Shown piece by piece: positions 14,670-16,178 of a stretch of DNA of 16,178 nucleotides. Source of the stretch: Lachnospiraceae bacterium (GTDB taxonomy: Bacteria > Bacillota_A > Clostridia > Lachnospirales > Lachnospiraceae); contig JAFXDD010000019.1 of NCBI GenBank assembly GCA_017516285.1, positions 1 to 16,178 of the forward strand, written 5' to 3'. Numbering within the stretch: the first letter of the stretch is position 1; each line of letters starts with the position of its first letter. Below the pieces are notes generated by a model, which was given only the letters and a program-made list of their open reading frames with translations, had not been told where the DNA came from and ran no database searches. A program made the position numbers and the translations under genes.

Positions 14670-15098
14670 ATGGAAAAGTTGACAGAAGTGACGGCGAAGA
14701 TTATGGCAGAGCGTTTTGGTAAGGATAATGTGATTGCCCTGGCTACAGTAGGGGAAGGGGATCCTTATGTAAGATATGTGAACGCCTATTATGAGGAGGG
14801 TGCATTCTATATCATTACTTATGGATTATCCAATAAGATGCGCCAGATAGAGAGGCACGAGTCAGTATCTATAGCCGGAGAATGGTTTACCGCCAAGGGG
14901 AAAGGTGTGAACATGGGGTATTTCGGTAAGCCGGAGAATGTCCAAATGGCTAAAAAACTTCGCGAAGTTTTTGCAGAATGGATTGATAACGGACACAATA
15001 ATTTTGCGGATGAGAATACCGTTATTTTAAAGATTGAACTGATAGAGGGAATACTGTTTTCACAGGGGAGACGGTATCACATTGATTTTGTGGGATAG
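14670..15098 (+). CDS. PNPOx-family flavin-binding split-barrel protein
   Basis: The 142-residue stand-alone barrel has the features of small PNPOx-like proteins: NVIALATVGEGDPYVRYVNAYYEEGAFYIITYGLSNKMRQIERH, then SIAGEWFTAKGKGVNMG and a terminal strand ending RRYHIDFVG. Members usually bind FMN or F420, and many are reductases of unknown substrate. No catalytic residue distinctive enough to name a substrate is visible. ATG 14670 is preceded by AAGGAGG (14659-14665), which overlaps the stop of the HTH-fusion gene. The ATG at 14649 inside that gene is not favoured. The flavin-reductase gene starts 14 nt downstream, consistent with co-expression. Confidence 0.85.
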   Translation: MEKLTEVTAKIMAERFGKDNVIALATVGEGDPYVRYVNAYYEEGAFYIITYGLSNKMRQIERHESVSIAGEWFTAKGKGVNMGYFGKPENVQMAKKLREVFAEWIDNGHNNFADENTVILKIELIEGILFSQGRRYHIDFVG

Positions 15099-15112
15099 GG
15101 AGGTATAAGCAT

Positions 15113-15697
15113 ATGAAAAGAAAATCTATCGGATGCAGCCATGAAATGCCTGTGCAGCCTGCTTTCATAGTAGGTACTTATAATGAGGATGGGACACCGA
15201 ATTTTGCACCCATTACCTGGGTCAGCATGACCTGTGAAAAGGATGAAGATTACCTGATTGTTATCAGCATGTGGGGAACTAAGATGACAAAACAGAACAC
15301 CCTGCGCAATCGTAAGTTAAGCATCAATATGGTAAGCAAGGATATGCTTGAATTGATGGATTATTTTGGACAGACATCCGGCGCACAAGGTATGAAAAAG
15401 GACTTATCTTATACGTATTCGCAAGGGGAATGTGTAGAAGCACCTATATTGGATATGAGTCCCTGGGTATGTGAATGTGAGGTACAAAGCATCGTGAATA
15501 CCGGAGAATCGGATACGTTTTATTGTCGTGTAAAAAATGTACAGATAGATGAAAGGGTAGAAACAAGCGGCTGGGGAATCGATTTGACTTTGTTGAATCC
15601 CGTTATTTATTCCGGTAGTTATCATTCAATTGGACAGTATTTAGGTGAGATAGGGGATTTTTATATCAAGGAACAGAATGAATCGTCGTGCCAATAA
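15113..15697 (+). CDS. Flavin reductase family protein (FMN-binding split barrel)
   Basis: The 194-residue protein matches the flavin-reductase-like (flavoredoxin-type) split barrel: PVQPAFIVGTYNEDGTPNFAPITWVSMTCEKDEDYLIV at the N-terminus, a WGTKMTKQNTLRNRKLSINMVSKDM flavin-site region, and the late strand HSIGQYLGEIGDFY. These proteins bind FMN and pass electrons to flavin or to partner proteins. GGGAGG lies 9 nt before ATG 15113. It is the last gene of the three-gene cassette. No terminator hairpin is visible in the 80-nt gap before yaaT. It is not recognised as a named enzyme. Confidence 0.87.
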   Translation: MKRKSIGCSHEMPVQPAFIVGTYNEDGTPNFAPITWVSMTCEKDEDYLIVISMWGTKMTKQNTLRNRKLSINMVSKDMLELMDYFGQTSGAQGMKKDLSYTYSQGECVEAPILDMSPWVCECEVQSIVNTGESDTFYCRVKNVQIDERVETSGWGIDLTLLNPVIYSGSYHSIGQYLGEIGDFYIKEQNESSCQ

Positions 15698-15704
15698 CTC
15701 CCCC

Positions 15705-15733
15705 TTTTCATAATCCCAAATCTATGGTATACT
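15705..15733 (+). promoter_or_regulatory. Extended -10 promoter of yaaT
   Basis: TTTTCA (15705-15710) and TATACT (15728-15733) have a 17-bp spacer, and the -10 is preceded by TGG, an extended -10 (TGn) motif. It lies 44 nt before the yaaT start and restores expression downstream of the inserted genes. Confidence 0.6.
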
Positions 15734-15777
15734 ACAAAAGTCGTTAGAAATTTTGTGGTAATAGATTGGAGAAGTAA

Positions 15778-16178
15778 ATGATTAAAGTAGTTGGAGTACG
15801 TTTTCGTACAGCAGGAAAAATATATTTTTTTGATCCCGTGAAGTTTGAAATCAAAAGAGGGGATCATGTGATTGTAGAGACTGCCCGCGGTATTGAGTTT
15901 GGTACGGCAGTGAGTGATGTAAAAGAGGTAGAGGATGATAAGGTGATACAGCCTTTGAAGCCGGTACTTCGTATTGCAAATCAGAGGGATGTGGAGCAGG
16001 AAGCAGCTAATAAGCTGAAGGAAAAGGATGCTTACAAAGTGTGCCTGGAGAAGATTCAGAAGCACGGACTGGAGATGAAGCTGATTGATGCAGAGTATAC
16101 CTTTGACAACAATAAGGTGCTGTTTTACTTTACAGCGGATGGTCGTATTGACTTCCGTGAGCTGGTAAAGGATCTGGC
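15778..16178 (+). CDS. yaaT: YaaT/PSP1 family regulatory iron-sulfur-cluster protein (5' part only)
   Basis: The reading frame starts at ATG 15778, with TTGGAGAAG just upstream, and runs off the window edge after 133 codons. It begins MIKVVGVRFRTAGKIYFFDP and includes GDHVIVETARGIEFGTAVSDVKEV and the strand VLFYFTADGRIDFRELVKDL, typical of the PSP1 domain. In B. subtilis YaaT acts in RicA/RicF/RicT (YmcA/YlbF/YaaT) control of sporulation, competence and RNase Y-dependent mRNA processing. The cysteine-rich C-terminus of the family is beyond the window. The gene completes the yaaR-holB-yaaT order, displaced here by about 3.3 kb of accessory genes. Confidence 0.93.
   Translation, partial: MIKVVGVRFRTAGKIYFFDPVKFEIKRGDHVIVETARGIEFGTAVSDVKEVEDDKVIQPLKPVLRIANQRDVEQEAANKLKEKDAYKVCLEKIQKHGLEMKLIDAEYTFDNNKVLFYFTADGRIDFRELVKDL

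Overview
The window looks like chromosomal DNA from a low-to-mid GC Firmicute, most likely a Clostridia/Lachnospiraceae-type anaerobe. The evidence is strong AGGAGG ribosome-binding sites, lipoproteins with Gram-positive lipoboxes, tRNA genes without an encoded CCA end, and above all the gene order Orn/Lys decarboxylase - nucleotide kinase - YaaR - HolB - YaaT (PSP1). That order matches the yaaO-tmk-yaaQ-yaaR-holB-yaaT neighbourhood of Bacillus subtilis. The taxonomic call is inference.

Left part (1-6466). An initiator tRNA-Met and a tRNA-Phe are followed by a Rho-independent terminator. Next come a small gene joining an N-terminal Cys-rich (zinc-finger-like) segment to a YbjQ/UPF0145 domain, and a methyl-accepting chemotaxis protein with its own sigma-A-type promoter. 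The chemoreceptor gene converges on pepF (oligoendopeptidase F, minus strand), with a shared bidirectional terminator between them. Divergent from pepF is a lipoprotein with two C-terminal SH3b domains, closed by a very strong terminator hairpin.

Middle part (6519-12453). A stand-alone HD-domain phosphohydrolase has a clean promoter. It is followed by the conserved housekeeping block: Orn/Lys decarboxylase (TTG start), pyruvate kinase, guanylate-kinase-like protein, YaaR and DNA polymerase III delta' (HolB). The two largest intergenic gaps in this block (7071-7289 and 11218-11460) each hold a copy of one structured repeat element. The copies share a core. Their long outer arms differ in sequence between copies but are self-complementary within each copy. 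Paired positions covary, and all non-Watson-Crick pairs I counted are G.U only if the + strand is the RNA. I regard this as the most interesting signal in the window: a candidate undescribed structured RNA or RNA-type mobile repeat.

Right part (12446-16178). Between holB and yaaT there is an accessory insertion of about 3.3 kb. It carries a GH10 endo-xylanase lipoprotein with its own terminator, then a tight three-gene cassette of flavin-binding split-barrel proteins: an HTH-PNPOx fusion, a PNPOx-family protein and a flavin-reductase-family protein. The fusion gene suggests a flavin- or redox-responsive regulator controlling two related flavoproteins. The window ends inside yaaT, which has its own extended -10 promoter. 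There is no gene-free stretch over 300 bases. I see no CRISPR array, transposase gene or prophage gene.
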